DNA of 64,000 nt from Candidatus Tepidifontimicrobium thermophilum (lineage in GTDB: Bacteria > Sysuimicrobiota > Sysuimicrobiia > Sysuimicrobiales > Sysuimicrobiaceae), in the NCBI GenBank assembly GCA_031296405.1, contig JAVKKH010000008.1, positions 1-64,000 of the forward strand. Reading direction: 5' to 3'. This document shows, in pieces, positions 24,991 through 33,158 of this stretch. A model generated the notes under the pieces. That model did no database searches and had not been told where the DNA came from. It was given only the letters and a program-made list of their open reading frames with translations. Each line of letters starts with the position of its first letter. Position 1 is the stretch's first letter. The position numbers and the translations under genes are program-made.

Positions 24991-25508
24991 CAGCGGGGAG
25001 CCACCACGCCCCGGAGGACCGAGGAGCCGGCTAGCCCCACCACGACCCCGGACAGCACCTGGAACAGGTTTCCGGGGACCTCCGTGGCTGCCGCGTGGGG
25101 CCCCAGACCCAGCAGGAACGCCTCGCTCACGTAGTACCCGGCCACCATCCAGGTGCCCGCCACCGCACACGCGACCACCGCGCGGGCAGCCCAGACTGCA
25201 CCCGCAGCCTCCGGCCCCCTCAGCACGCGCCAGAACAGGTAGCCTGCCAGCCAGCCTTCTACGGCCTTGATCACCAGGGTGAACGGCGCGAACTGGGCGT
25301 AGCCGCCCAGCAGGTCCGCCAGCGCGGATCCCACGCCGCCCGCCACCAGCCCGTGGACCGGACCCAGCAGCAGGGCCGTCAGGTAGATCGCCGTCTCACC
25401 CAGGTTGATGTAGCCCTGGGTCGCGGGCACGGGGATCCGGATGGCCAAGGTAGCGGCGGCCACCAGGGCCGTGGCCAGTGCTCCCGCGGTCAGGTCCCGG
25501 GTACTCAC
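24990..25508 (-). CDS. ECF transporter S component, putative pyridoxine/HMP type
   Basis: Membrane protein of 172 residues, five to six hydrophobic helices. Sequences such as [55 protein letters not shown] match the HmpT/PdxU-type S components. Its place at the head of the pdxS-pdxT operon and opposite a PdxR-type regulator suggests a vitamin B6 substrate. GTG 25508 has a strong GGAGGTGGAGG upstream. The energising module is elsewhere in the genome. Confidence 0.8.
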   Translation of the reverse strand: MSTRDLTAGALATALVAAATLAIRIPVPATQGYINLGETAIYLTALLLGPVHGLVAGGVGSALADLLGGYAQFAPFTLVIKAVEGWLAGYLFWRVLRGPEAAGAVWAARAVVACAVAGTWMVAGYYVSEAFLLGLGPHAAATEVPGNLFQVLSGVVVGLAGSSVLRGVVAPR

Positions 25509-25569
25509 CCTCCACCTCCCTGCAACGAGGTCGGTTGCGTCGCCACCTACCGCCGTAGCTTACCGGCAC

Positions 25570-25605
25570 AAGTGGTTTGCAAAAACGTCCACTTTCGTCC
25601 AAGAT
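25570..25605 (+). promoter_or_regulatory. PdxR-type operator and promoter in the divergent region
   Basis: Inverted half-sites AAGTGG (25570-25575) and CCACTT (25589-25594), 13 bp apart; the second reads GAAAGTGGACG on the minus strand, like the AAAGTGG-type sites of PdxR regulators as I remember them. TTGCAA (25577-25582), 17 bp, CAAGAT (25600-25605) is a plausible promoter for the regulator overlapping these sites. CGTCCA also occurs twice, 10 bp apart. Binding would affect both the regulator and the divergent B6 operon. Confidence 0.5.
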
Positions 25606-25620
25606 GCAAATGCCACCTCC

Positions 25621-27069
25621 ATGGAGTTGAGCTTCACGCTGCGGGGAAGGCCCAGGGCGCAGGAGCTGGCCCAGCAGATCCGCTTTGCCATCCTCGAGGG
25701 CCGGCTGAGGGCTGGGACCCGCCTGCCGTCCACCCGGGCCCTGGCGGAGTCTGTCGGCTGCTCGCGGACGCTGGTCACCGCAGTGTACGAGGAGCTGGTC
25801 GCAGAGGGTTACTTGGAGGCCCGGCGGGGGTCGGGCACCTACGTGGCGGCAGAGCTGCCGGTGGCTTCGGTGGTAACGGAAGGCCTCACAAGCCCCCCTC
25901 CTAAGTGGTTGGAACCCCTGCGGGACCCCGACGGTGACTCGCCCGGCTCGGACGAGTGCCGGGTGGACTTCACCCTGGCCCGCCAGGTGGTGGAGCCCGT
26001 GAGCCGGCGAAGCTGGGCCCGCATGTGGCGGGCGGTGGGCCGGCAGAGCCCGCCCCGGGACGCCGGGCCTCCCGAAGGCGACCCGGGCCTGCGGGAAGCC
26101 ATCGCCGAATACGTAGGCCGCGCCAGAGGACTGCGCTGTGGCCCGGACGACGTCGTGGTCACCACGGGCGGGGTCCGCGCCCTGGACCTCGTGGCGCAAG
26201 CCGTACTGCGTCCTGGGGACCCTGTGGCCGTGGAGGAACCCGGGTACCCGGCGGCGCGGAGGACCCTCGAGGACCGGGGAGCGGTCCTGCTGCCCGTACG
26301 CGTGGACGACGACGGGCTGCACGTGGTCGAGCTCGGCAGTGCACCCCTGGTGGTGTACGTCACGCCTTCCCACCAGTACCCGCTGGGGGTCCGTATGTCC
26401 GTGTCCCGGCGTGTGGCCCTTCTGGAGTGGGCTGCAAGGCACGACCGCCTCGTGGTGGAGGACGACTACGACAGCGAGTTGCGGTTCGACGGCCCGCCGC
26501 TCCCTGCGCTGGCGGGCATGGAGCGGGCCGGACGGGTGGTATACGTAGGGACGTTCTCCAAGGTCCTGGCGCCCGGGCTCCGGCTGGGCTACGTGGTGGC
26601 CCCGAGGTGGCTGCGGGAGCGCCTGGTCCGTCTCCGGGAACGTTCCGGGGACCGGGTCCCCTGGCCGGTGCAGCGGGCCCTGGCCGCGTTTCTGGGAAGC
26701 GGCGACTTCGACCGGCACGTGCGCCGGGTCCGGCGCCAGTACGCGGAGCGGCGCAGCGCCCTGCGGGAGGCGCTGCAACCGGCGTCGGGCGTCGCGCGCC
26801 TGCGGGGGATGGAAGCCGGCCTGCACGCGTTTCTGCAGTTCACGCCGGAGCTGGACGAGCTCCACCTCGCTGAGGTCGCCCGTCGGCGGGGTGTCCGCGT
26901 GAGTCCCCTGGCGCCTTTCTACCTGGGCACCCCGGACCGCCGGGGGTGGCTGCTCGCCTACGGCGGGCTGTCGACCCAGCAGGTATGGTGGGGCGCGCGG
27001 GTGCTGACCGAGGTCCTCCTGGAGTCCGTAGAGCTGCGGGCGAAGGAGCCGCTGGGTGGCCGCCCGTGA
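25621..27069 (+). CDS. pdxR: MocR/PdxR-family transcriptional regulator
   Basis: GntR-type winged helix fused to a fold-type I aminotransferase domain (482 residues). The DNA-binding part covers 1-75 (AILEGRLRAGTRLPSTRALAESVGCSRTLV, YLEARRGSGTYV). The aminotransferase-like part has SHQYPLG (250-256), DDYDSE (281-286) and the PLP lysine K314 in TFSKVLAPGLRLGY, so it should bind PLP as effector. It is divergent from the B6 operon, the usual arrangement for PdxR. No Shine-Dalgarno precedes ATG 25621, and the predicted transcription start is only about 9 nt upstream. Confidence 0.88.
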   Translation: MELSFTLRGRPRAQELAQQIRFAILEGRLRAGTRLPSTRALAESVGCSRTLVTAVYEELVAEGYLEARRGSGTYVAAELPVASVVTEGLTSPPPKWLEPLRDPDGDSPGSDECRVDFTLARQVVEPVSRRSWARMWRAVGRQSPPRDAGPPEGDPGLREAIAEYVGRARGLRCGPDDVVVTTGGVRALDLVAQAVLRPGDPVAVEEPGYPAARRTLEDRGAVLLPVRVDDDGLHVVELGSAPLVVYVTPSHQYPLGVRMSVSRRVALLEWAARHDRLVVEDDYDSELRFDGPPLPALAGMERAGRVVYVGTFSKVLAPGLRLGYVVAPRWLRERLVRLRERSGDRVPWPVQRALAAFLGSGDFDRHVRRVRRQYAERRSALREALQPASGVARLRGMEAGLHAFLQFTPELDELHLAEVARRRGVRVSPLAPFYLGTPDRRGWLLAYGGLSTQQVWWGARVLTEVLLESVELRAKEPLGGRP

Positions 27070-27290
27070 ACCTGGCCTTCCTGCTGCTGGCCCTCGACGG
27101 CAACACACCTGCCCAGGTAGCCCGGGAAGCCCGGAATCTGCCCGGCGTGTCGGAGGTCTACGCCACCCTGGGGCCCTACGACGTGGTGGTGGTCGCCCGG
27201 ACAGAGTCCAGCCGGGACATCCCCGCCCTGGCCGAGCGGCTCCGGAGGATCCACGGCGTCGTTCAGGTGGTGACCTGCGTGGCCGTCTGA
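27066..27290 (+). CDS. stand-alone Lrp/AsnC ligand-binding (RAM) domain protein
   Basis: Protein of 74 residues that matches only the C-terminal ligand-binding domain of Lrp/AsnC regulators (NLPGVSEVYATLGPYDVVVVAR, then ALAERLRRIHGVVQVVTCVAV) and has no helix-turn-helix. GTG 27066 overlaps the PdxR stop as GTGA, so it is translationally coupled to PdxR. Similar small RAM proteins are known to bind amino acids and form oligomers. Its role here may be effector sensing next to PdxR, but that is inference. Confidence 0.85.
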   Translation: MNLAFLLLALDGNTPAQVAREARNLPGVSEVYATLGPYDVVVVARTESSRDIPALAERLRRIHGVVQVVTCVAV

Positions 27291-27322
27291 CCTGCGGCCC
27301 GGGCACGTGCGCTAGCGGGAGG

Positions 27323-28255
27323 TCACACCCGCACGCGCGGGGTGACCACCGTCATCTCGTCCAGGATCCGCTGCGCCACCTCCAGGGCTTCCAGCCCCGC
27401 CTCCCCCGGCACCCGGGGGGTCGCGTCTCCCCGCACGCAGGCCAGGAAGTGCCGCAGCTCCGCCCGCAGCGGCTCCTCGTGCCGGACCGGGAACTCCCGG
27501 CGGCCTGTGGCGGACCGCACCACCATGTGCTCCCGCAGGTAGTTCAGGTACACCGACCCGCCAGAAGTGGTGACCTCGATTTCCGCGGCCTTCTGCGGGG
27601 AAACCCGGCTTGCCACCAGACTCGCCACGCACCCGTCCTCGAGGACCAGGTGCGCGACCGCCAGGTCCTCGTCCCCGTCGTACAGGCGCGCGCCGATCCC
27701 CGTCACCCGGTTCACGTGGGACCCTGTCAGTGAAAGCACGATGTCGATGTCGTGGATCATGAGGTCCATCACCACGCCCACGTCCGTGGCGCGCCCCGGC
27801 TGGTAGGGGCGCACCCGCCGTGCCTGGACGAACACCGGCTCCCGGGCGCGCTGCAGCAGCTCTTCCACCGAGGGCTTGAACCGCTCCACGTGGCCCACCA
27901 GCAGCACCAGGTTCCGGGCCCGCGCCAGGGCCACCAGCTCCCGCGCCTCCTCCACCCGGGCGGTGATGGGCTTCTCCACCAGGACGTGCACGCCTGCCTG
28001 CAGGAGGTCGCGGGCGATGGCGTAGTGGTGCACGGTGGGTGCCACCACGCTCACCGCGTCCACCTTCCCCACCAGCTCCCGGTGGTCCAGGAAGCCCGGG
28101 ACGCGGTAGCGGGCGCTGAACTCCGCCACTTCCTCCGGGTTAGGGGAGACCACCGCGACCAGATGGGCTTCGGGTAGCTGGTGGTAGATGCGGACGTGGT
28201 GGCGCCCCCACTTGCCCAACCCGACCACGCCCACGCGCACGGCCTCCGGCTTCAC
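27323..28255 (-). CDS. Gfo/Idh/MocA family oxidoreductase
   Basis: NAD(P)-dependent sugar dehydrogenase-type protein (310 residues). The Rossmann motif VGVVGLGKWGRHHVR is at the start, the catalytic EKPI appears in HVLVEKPITA, and the second domain contains DLMIHDIDIVLSL with the conserved histidine. It overlaps the aminotransferase stop as GTGA. Such pairs oxidise and then aminate nucleotide sugars, giving 3-amino sugars for surface glycans, but no glycosyltransferases lie nearby, so the final product is unknown. Confidence 0.88.
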   Translation of the reverse strand: MKPEAVRVGVVGLGKWGRHHVRIYHQLPEAHLVAVVSPNPEEVAEFSARYRVPGFLDHRELVGKVDAVSVVAPTVHHYAIARDLLQAGVHVLVEKPITARVEEARELVALARARNLVLLVGHVERFKPSVEELLQRAREPVFVQARRVRPYQPGRATDVGVVMDLMIHDIDIVLSLTGSHVNRVTGIGARLYDGDEDLAVAHLVLEDGCVASLVASRVSPQKAAEIEVTTSGGSVYLNYLREHMVVRSATGRREFPVRHEEPLRAELRHFLACVRGDATPRVPGEAGLEALEVAQRILDEMTVVTPRVRV

Positions 28256-29364
28256 GGGGAAGCCACCACCTGCCGCGCGAACTCCCGGACCGCGTCCACC
28301 ACCCTCCGCAGGTCGCCCTCCGTCAGCGCCGGATGCACGGGCAGGGACAGGACCTCGCCGCTCGCGCGCTCGGCCTGGGGCCACCCGCCGGGCGTGTACC
28401 CCAACCGCCGGTAGGGCTCGGTGTGCGGGACCGGCTCCGGGTAGTACACGCGGGTCTCCACGCCCCGCGCCCGCAGGTGGCGGCTCAACTCGTCGCGGCG
28501 CCGGGCCCGCACGGTGTACTGGTGGTACACATGGAAGTACCCCTCCGGCTCCGTGGGCGGGAGGATCCCGGGGAGGTCCCGCAGGACTTCGGTCAGGGTC
28601 TGCGCGTTCCGGCGGCGCGCGGCGTTGCGCTCGTCCAGCTTCTCCAGCTGCCCCAGGCCCAACGCCGCCGCCAGGTCAGTCATCCGGTAGTTGTGGCCCA
28701 CCACCTCGTACCGGTACGGGCCGGACTGTCCCTGGTGCACCAACAGCCGGACCCGGCGGGCCAGCTGTGGGTCCCGCGCGACCACCATGCCGCCCTCCCC
28801 CGTGGTCATGTTCTTGGTGGGGTAGAAGCTGAACACCGCGGCCACGCCGAACCCGCCCACCCGCCGACCCCGCAGGGCCGCGCCGTGGGCCTGTGCCGCG
28901 TCCTCCACCAGCCACACCCCGTGGCGGTCCGCCAGCTCTGCGAGCACGTCCACGGCCGCCGGCAGCCCGTACAGGTGCACCGCCACGATCCCGCGCACCC
29001 TGGGGTGACGGCGGAGCGCGTCCTCCACGGAGGACGGGTCGAGGTTGAAAGTTACCGGATCGATGTCCACAAACACGGGACGGGCGCCGCGGTGCACGAC
29101 CGCGTTGGCGGTGGCCGCGAAGGTGAACGCGGGGACCACCACCTCGTCGCCAGGTCCGACCCCCAGGGCCTCCAGCAGCACCTCCAGGCCCGCGGTTCCG
29201 GAGCTGGTGGCCACCGCGTGGGGCACCTGCACGTACGCGGCGAAGGCAGCCTCGAACCGCTCCACCCACTCGCCCGAGCTCAGCTTTCCGGAGGACAACA
29301 CTTCCAGCACGCGCCGGCGGTCCTCCTCCGTGACCACGGGTCGGGCGATAGGCACCCAGTCCAC
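28252..29364 (-). CDS. DegT/DnrJ/EryC1/StrS family aminotransferase
   Basis: PLP enzyme of about 370 residues that aminates keto-sugars attached to a nucleotide. Motifs are SGKLSSGEWVERFEAAFA, SSGTAGLEVLLEALGVGPGDEV, VEDAAQAHGA and the PLP lysine in FSFYPTKNMTTGEGGM. It is followed by an overlapping Gfo/Idh oxidoreductase that probably makes its substrate. GTG 29364 has GGAGG 5 nt upstream; GTG 29382 in frame is also possible. Confidence 0.9.
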   Translation of the reverse strand: MDWVPIARPVVTEEDRRRVLEVLSSGKLSSGEWVERFEAAFAAYVQVPHAVATSSGTAGLEVLLEALGVGPGDEVVVPAFTFAATANAVVHRGARPVFVDIDPVTFNLDPSSVEDALRRHPRVRGIVAVHLYGLPAAVDVLAELADRHGVWLVEDAAQAHGAALRGRRVGGFGVAAVFSFYPTKNMTTGEGGMVVARDPQLARRVRLLVHQGQSGPYRYEVVGHNYRMTDLAAALGLGQLEKLDERNAARRRNAQTLTEVLRDLPGILPPTEPEGYFHVYHQYTVRARRRDELSRHLRARGVETRVYYPEPVPHTEPYRRLGYTPGGWPQAERASGEVLSLPVHPALTEGDLRRVVDAVREFARQVVASP

Positions 29365-29387
29365 TTCCACCTCCGCGGACACGAAGC

Positions 29388-29415
29388 GACCCCTCCGGCC
29401 ACCACCAGAGGGGTC
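29388..29415. repeat. inverted repeat upstream of the DegT aminotransferase
   Basis: GACCCCTC and GAGGGGTC, perfect 8-bp arms with a 12-bp loop, in the gap between the small membrane protein gene and the aminotransferase. No T-run follows on the minus strand. It may be a weak terminator or an operator. Confidence 0.35.
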
Positions 29416-29509
29416 TACAACAGACCGGGGCGCCGCGACGGCCGCTTGCGGCGCAGCCCCCTCGTCATCTCCCACCACCGGTCCCGGCGCGGCCGACACG
29501 CCACGGCCG

Positions 29510-29656
29510 CTACTGGATCACCACCCGCCGGTTGGTGGCCAGGACCCAGATGAGGAACGCCAGCAACAGGACCACCAGCAGCTCCGCCTGACCGGAGCGG
29601 TCGCCGAGCCAGCGCCGCAGCCACGCCCGTACCTGCGCGTAGAGGAACTCGCCCAT
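29510..29656 (-). CDS. small single-span membrane protein, 48 residues
   Basis: Short gene read directly from the sequence. It has a strong Shine-Dalgarno (GGAGGT, 5 nt before ATG 29656). The product starts MGEFLYAQVRAWLRRWLGD, an amphipathic basic segment, followed by one hydrophobic helix of about 17 residues (AELLVVLLLAFLIWVLA) and a short tail TNRRVVIQ. It lies 23 bp after the SRPBCC gene and is probably cotranscribed with it. I recognise no family. Size, start signal and clean membrane helix argue for a real gene. Confidence 0.7.
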   Translation of the reverse strand: MGEFLYAQVRAWLRRWLGDRSGQAELLVVLLLAFLIWVLATNRRVVIQ

Positions 29657-29679
29657 CGCTCACCTCCGCGCCGTTTTTC

Positions 29680-30138
29680 CTAACCTCCGCCGGAGGCCCC
29701 TGCGGTTTCCTCCGCCCGCTTGCGCAGGGCCTCCAGCATGCCCTCCGCGTTCTTCCGCACGAGCTGCCGGACCAGGTTCGTGAGCAGCGGGCCCAAAAGC
29801 GGGATCCGCAGTTCGTAGTCCAGCACCAGACGGACCGAGCAACCGCCCGGTGCCGGCTCGAAGCTCCACGTCCCCTCGAACCGGTCGAAGTCGCCCTCCC
29901 GCTGGCGGAACGTGCACACCCGCCGCGCGTCGTCCCACTCGTCCTCCTCGGTCCAGGCCACGCGCCGGCCCTGGATCCTGCCGACCCACGCGGTGACGGT
30001 CCGGCTGCCGTCCCGGTGGACCACCCGCAGGCTCTCCACGTCCGGCATGAACTCCGGGAACTGTTCCACGTCCTTCGCGACGGTGTACACGTGGTCCACG
30101 GGCGCGCGGACGAACGTCTGCACCTCCACCACCGGCAT
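29680..30138 (-). CDS. SRPBCC (polyketide cyclase/START-like) protein
   Basis: Ligand-binding barrel protein of 152 residues. PVDHVYTVAKDVEQFPEFMPDVESLRVV at the start and WSFEPAPGGCSVRLVLDYEL in the middle are typical of the Coq10/cyclase-type branch. The C-terminal helix (LLTNLVRQLVRKNAEGMLEALRKRAEE) closes the hydrophobic pocket. GGAGG lies 7 nt before ATG 30138. The ligand is unknown; a lipid or quinone is possible. It follows hflX and precedes the small membrane protein. Confidence 0.85.
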   Translation of the reverse strand: MPVVEVQTFVRAPVDHVYTVAKDVEQFPEFMPDVESLRVVHRDGSRTVTAWVGRIQGRRVAWTEEDEWDDARRVCTFRQREGDFDRFEGTWSFEPAPGGCSVRLVLDYELRIPLLGPLLTNLVRQLVRKNAEGMLEALRKRAEETAGASGGG

Positions 30139-30181
30139 CCTGATCCCTCCAGGGAAGGATACGCCGTGCGCGGACCAAGTC

Positions 30182-31951
30182 CTACGTGGCCGCCCAGGGC
30201 TTGAGCCGGCTCAGCAGGGCCCACGGCAGCTCCGCCTCCACGTGTACCGCGTCGGGGTGGTACTCCTCGCGCAGCACACGGCCTCCCCGCCGCAGCTCGG
30301 CCAGCAGCCCGGCCTGCGCGTAGGGGATCCGCAGGCGGGTGCGCGGCCACCCTGGCAGCGCCTGCGCCACCCGCGCCAGGAGCTCCTCCAGTCCGGTCCT
30401 CCGCAGGGCGCTGATGGGGACCCCGCCCGTGCGGGCCACCAGCTCCGCCACCCGGTCCGCGGGAAGCCGGTCGGTCTTGTTGAGGGCCAGCACCGTGGGC
30501 TTGCCGTCGGCGCCCAGCTCCTCCAGCAGCTCTTCCACCGCCCGGCGCTGCCGTTCCCAGGCGGGATGGGACACGTCCAGGACGTGCACCAACGCGTCGG
30601 CCTCCGTCACCTCCTCCAGGGTGGCGCGGAAGGCCGCCACCAGCTGCGTGGGCAGCTTCCGCAGAAAGCCCACGGTGTCCACCAGCACCACGGGCCGCCC
30701 GTCGGGCAGACGCGCGCGGCGCGCGGTGGGGTCCAGGGTGGCGAACAGCTTGTCCTCCACGAACACCTGCGCACCGGACAGGGCATTGAGGAGGGTGGAC
30801 TTGCCCGCGTTGGTGTACCCCACCAGGGCTACCACGGGGACCTCCGCCTGCTGGCGGGCGCGCCGCTGCGTCCGCCGGGCCCGCGCCACCTCCTCGATGC
30901 GGGCACGCAGCTCGTCGACGCGCCGGCGGACGCGGCGGCGGTCCGTCTCCAGCTGCGTCTCCCCTGGGCCCCGGGTCCCGATCCCACCGCCCAGGCGGGA
31001 CAGCAACACCCCCTTGCCCACCAGCCTCGGCAGCAGGTAGGTCATCTGCGCCAGTTCCACCTGGAGGCGGCCCTCCCGGGTCCGGGCGCGGCGGGCAAAG
31101 ATGTCCAGCACGAGCGCGGTGCGGTCCACCACCTTGACCCCCAGCTCCTCCTCCAGGTTGCGCTGCTGCGCGGGCGTGAGCTCCTCGTCGAACACCACCA
31201 GGTCCGCGGCCTCCCGCTCCACCAAGGCGCGCAGCTCCGCCACCTTCCCGCGGCCGATGAGGGTCGCCGGGTCCGGGCGCGGGCGTTCCTGGGTCAGCAC
31301 ATCCACCACCTCCGCGCCCGCGGTCTCCGCCAGACGGCGCAGCTCCTCCAGGGACTCCGGGTCCGAGTAGCCACCGCGTCCCGGCACCACCAGCCCCACC
31401 AGCACCGCCCGTTCCGGCCGCTCCGAGCCCGAGGGCGCGCCCCGCGAGGCTTCCTCCACGGCCCGGATGCGGTCTGCGGCGCGGAGGTGGCCCAGCGTCT
31501 CCAGGTCGAAGGGCCCCTCTAGCTGCAACGACCCGGCCGCGCTGCTCACCCACGCCTCCGTCACCTGTCCGCGGCGGTGACCTAAGGTCACCAGAAGGTC
31601 CAGGCGCGCGCCTTCCAGGAGTTCTAGGTCCGCGTCGGTGGGATACGCTTCCGGCTGGTCGTACACCAGCACCAGCCGCAGGCCGCACGGCCGCCCGTCC
31701 CGGCGCCGCTGCAGGGTGGCCTCCAGTTCCGGCCAGTTGCGCCCGAGCAGCACGTGGGCGCAGTGGGCGTTCCGCGACAGCAGAACTCCGACCCCGCGAC
31801 GGGCCACGTGCGCCAGCTGCGCCAGCCGGGCCGCCAGCTCCGGGTCGCACACGAGCTCGGGGGCGAACGTCCGACCGCGCAGCGCCGCGACCAGGTTCCG
31901 GGCCTCCTTGGACAGCCGGTGCGTGTTGCCGATCAGGAACGGGAGCCGCAC
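30182..31951 (-). CDS. hflX: ribosome-associated GTPase HflX, long form
   Basis: Ribosome-splitting GTPase of 589 residues. The canonical HflX part begins only near residue 180 (ERAVLVGLVVPG) and has LIGRGKVAELRAL, DRTALVLDIFARRA, GPGETQLETDRR, Walker A GYTNAGKST (378-386), DTVGF, NKTD and the G5 SAL. The first 180 residues form an additional domain with no motif I can name (LIGNTHRLSKEARNLV, VLVYDQPEAYPTDADLELL), as in the long HflX of some thermophiles. It starts 4 bp after dapL. Confidence 0.93.
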   Translation of the reverse strand: MRLPFLIGNTHRLSKEARNLVAALRGRTFAPELVCDPELAARLAQLAHVARRGVGVLLSRNAHCAHVLLGRNWPELEATLQRRRDGRPCGLRLVLVYDQPEAYPTDADLELLEGARLDLLVTLGHRRGQVTEAWVSSAAGSLQLEGPFDLETLGHLRAADRIRAVEEASRGAPSGSERPERAVLVGLVVPGRGGYSDPESLEELRRLAETAGAEVVDVLTQERPRPDPATLIGRGKVAELRALVEREAADLVVFDEELTPAQQRNLEEELGVKVVDRTALVLDIFARRARTREGRLQVELAQMTYLLPRLVGKGVLLSRLGGGIGTRGPGETQLETDRRRVRRRVDELRARIEEVARARRTQRRARQQAEVPVVALVGYTNAGKSTLLNALSGAQVFVEDKLFATLDPTARRARLPDGRPVVLVDTVGFLRKLPTQLVAAFRATLEEVTEADALVHVLDVSHPAWERQRRAVEELLEELGADGKPTVLALNKTDRLPADRVAELVARTGGVPISALRRTGLEELLARVAQALPGWPRTRLRIPYAQAGLLAELRRGGRVLREEYHPDAVHVEAELPWALLSRLKPWAAT

Positions 31952-31955
31952 AGGG

Positions 31956-33131
31956 TCACCGCAGCCCGCGCAGGCGCTCGATTGCCTCCTTCAACCGGTC
32001 CTCCGGCGTGGTGAAGGACAGCCGCACGTACCGGTCGCCCACCTCCCCGTATCCAACCCCCGGGGTGACCACCACCGCGGCGCGGTCCAGCACGTGCTGC
32101 GCGAAGGTGACGGAGTCGAACCCGTCAGGTACTTCCGCCCACAGGTAGAAGGTGGCGCGAGGGCGCCCGACCCGCCACCCGGCTTCCCGCAGGCCGTCCA
32201 CCAAAAGGTCCCGGCGCGCCTGGAAGACCGCCACCCGCTGGCGGACCGGCTCCTCCGGCCCCCGCAGGGCGGCCTCCCCGGCCCGCTGGACGGCCACGAA
32301 CACCCCGCTGTCCAGGTTCGTCTTCAGCTTGGCCAGCGCCGCCACCACGTCGGGGTTCCCGCACACCCAGCCCAGGCGCCAGCCTGTCATGCAGAAGGTC
32401 TTGGACAGGGAGTGGAACTCCACCCCGACCTCGAGGGCCCCCGGCGCCTGCAGGAACGACGGCGGGCGGTAGCCGTCGTAGGCGATCTCCGAGTAGGAGT
32501 TGTCGTGCACCACCACCACGTCGAACTCCCGCGCGAAGCGCACCACCTCCGCGAAGAAGTCCAGCTCGACGGTGGCCGCGGTGGGGTTGTTGGGGTAGTT
32601 CAAAAACATCAGGCGGGCCCGCCGGGCCACCTCTGTGGGGACCTCGCTGAGGTCCGGGAGGAACCCTGAGGCGGGCCGCAGCGGTAGGGACTGCGGGACT
32701 CCGTCCGCCAGCAGGGTCGCCACCCGGTACACGGGGTACCCCGGGTCGGGCACGAGGGCCACGTCCCCGGGGTTCAGCAGGGCCCACGGCAGGTGCGCAA
32801 GGCCTTCCTTGGACCCGATGAGGGCCAGCACCTCTCGGTCGGGGTCCAGCCGGACGCCGAACCGCCGCTGGTACCAGTCCGCCACCGCGGCCCGGAAGCT
32901 CCCGGTCCCCGGATACGGGGGGTAGCGGTGGGTGGAGGGGTCCGCAACAGCTTGGCGCATGGCCTCCACCACGTGCTCCGGGGTGGGCAGGTCGGGGTCG
33001 CCCACCGCGAGGCTGATCACGTCAACTCCCCGCCGTTGCAGCTCCTCTGTCCGGCGGTCCAGGTCCGCGAACAGGTAAGGCGGTACCCGCTGCACCCGCT
33101 CCGACTCGCGTTGGCGCGTGGTGGGTTCCAT
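31956..33131 (-). CDS. dapL: LL-diaminopimelate aminotransferase-like class I aminotransferase
   Basis: PLP aminotransferase of 391 residues. The sequence DVISLAVGDPDLPTPEHVVEAM, LIGSKEGLAHLPWALLNPGDVALVPDPGYPVY and NYPNNPTAATV resemble DapL of Gram-positive-type bacteria, which makes LL-diaminopimelate from tetrahydrodipicolinate for peptidoglycan and lysine. The PLP lysine lies in FHSLSKTFCMTGWRLGW. Class I enzymes have overlapping specificities, so another amino acid is possible. ATG 33131 has GGAGGT upstream; GTG 33137 overlaps that site. Confidence 0.8.
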   Translation of the reverse strand: MEPTTRQRESERVQRVPPYLFADLDRRTEELQRRGVDVISLAVGDPDLPTPEHVVEAMRQAVADPSTHRYPPYPGTGSFRAAVADWYQRRFGVRLDPDREVLALIGSKEGLAHLPWALLNPGDVALVPDPGYPVYRVATLLADGVPQSLPLRPASGFLPDLSEVPTEVARRARLMFLNYPNNPTAATVELDFFAEVVRFAREFDVVVVHDNSYSEIAYDGYRPPSFLQAPGALEVGVEFHSLSKTFCMTGWRLGWVCGNPDVVAALAKLKTNLDSGVFVAVQRAGEAALRGPEEPVRQRVAVFQARRDLLVDGLREAGWRVGRPRATFYLWAEVPDGFDSVTFAQHVLDRAAVVVTPGVGYGEVGDRYVRLSFTTPEDRLKEAIERLRGLR

Positions 33132-33158
33132 CGTCACCTCCTCGATCCTCTCGCAGCC

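Noticed and set aside
22169-25270. 1033-codon plus-strand frame opposite the B6 genes
   Set aside because: Antisense to tenA, the TPP riboswitch, pdxT, pdxS and the AIRS-like gene, all clearly real.
25396-27306. 636-codon minus-strand frame opposite pdxR
   Set aside because: Antisense of a well-supported MocR regulator; composition and lack of motifs show it is a shadow.
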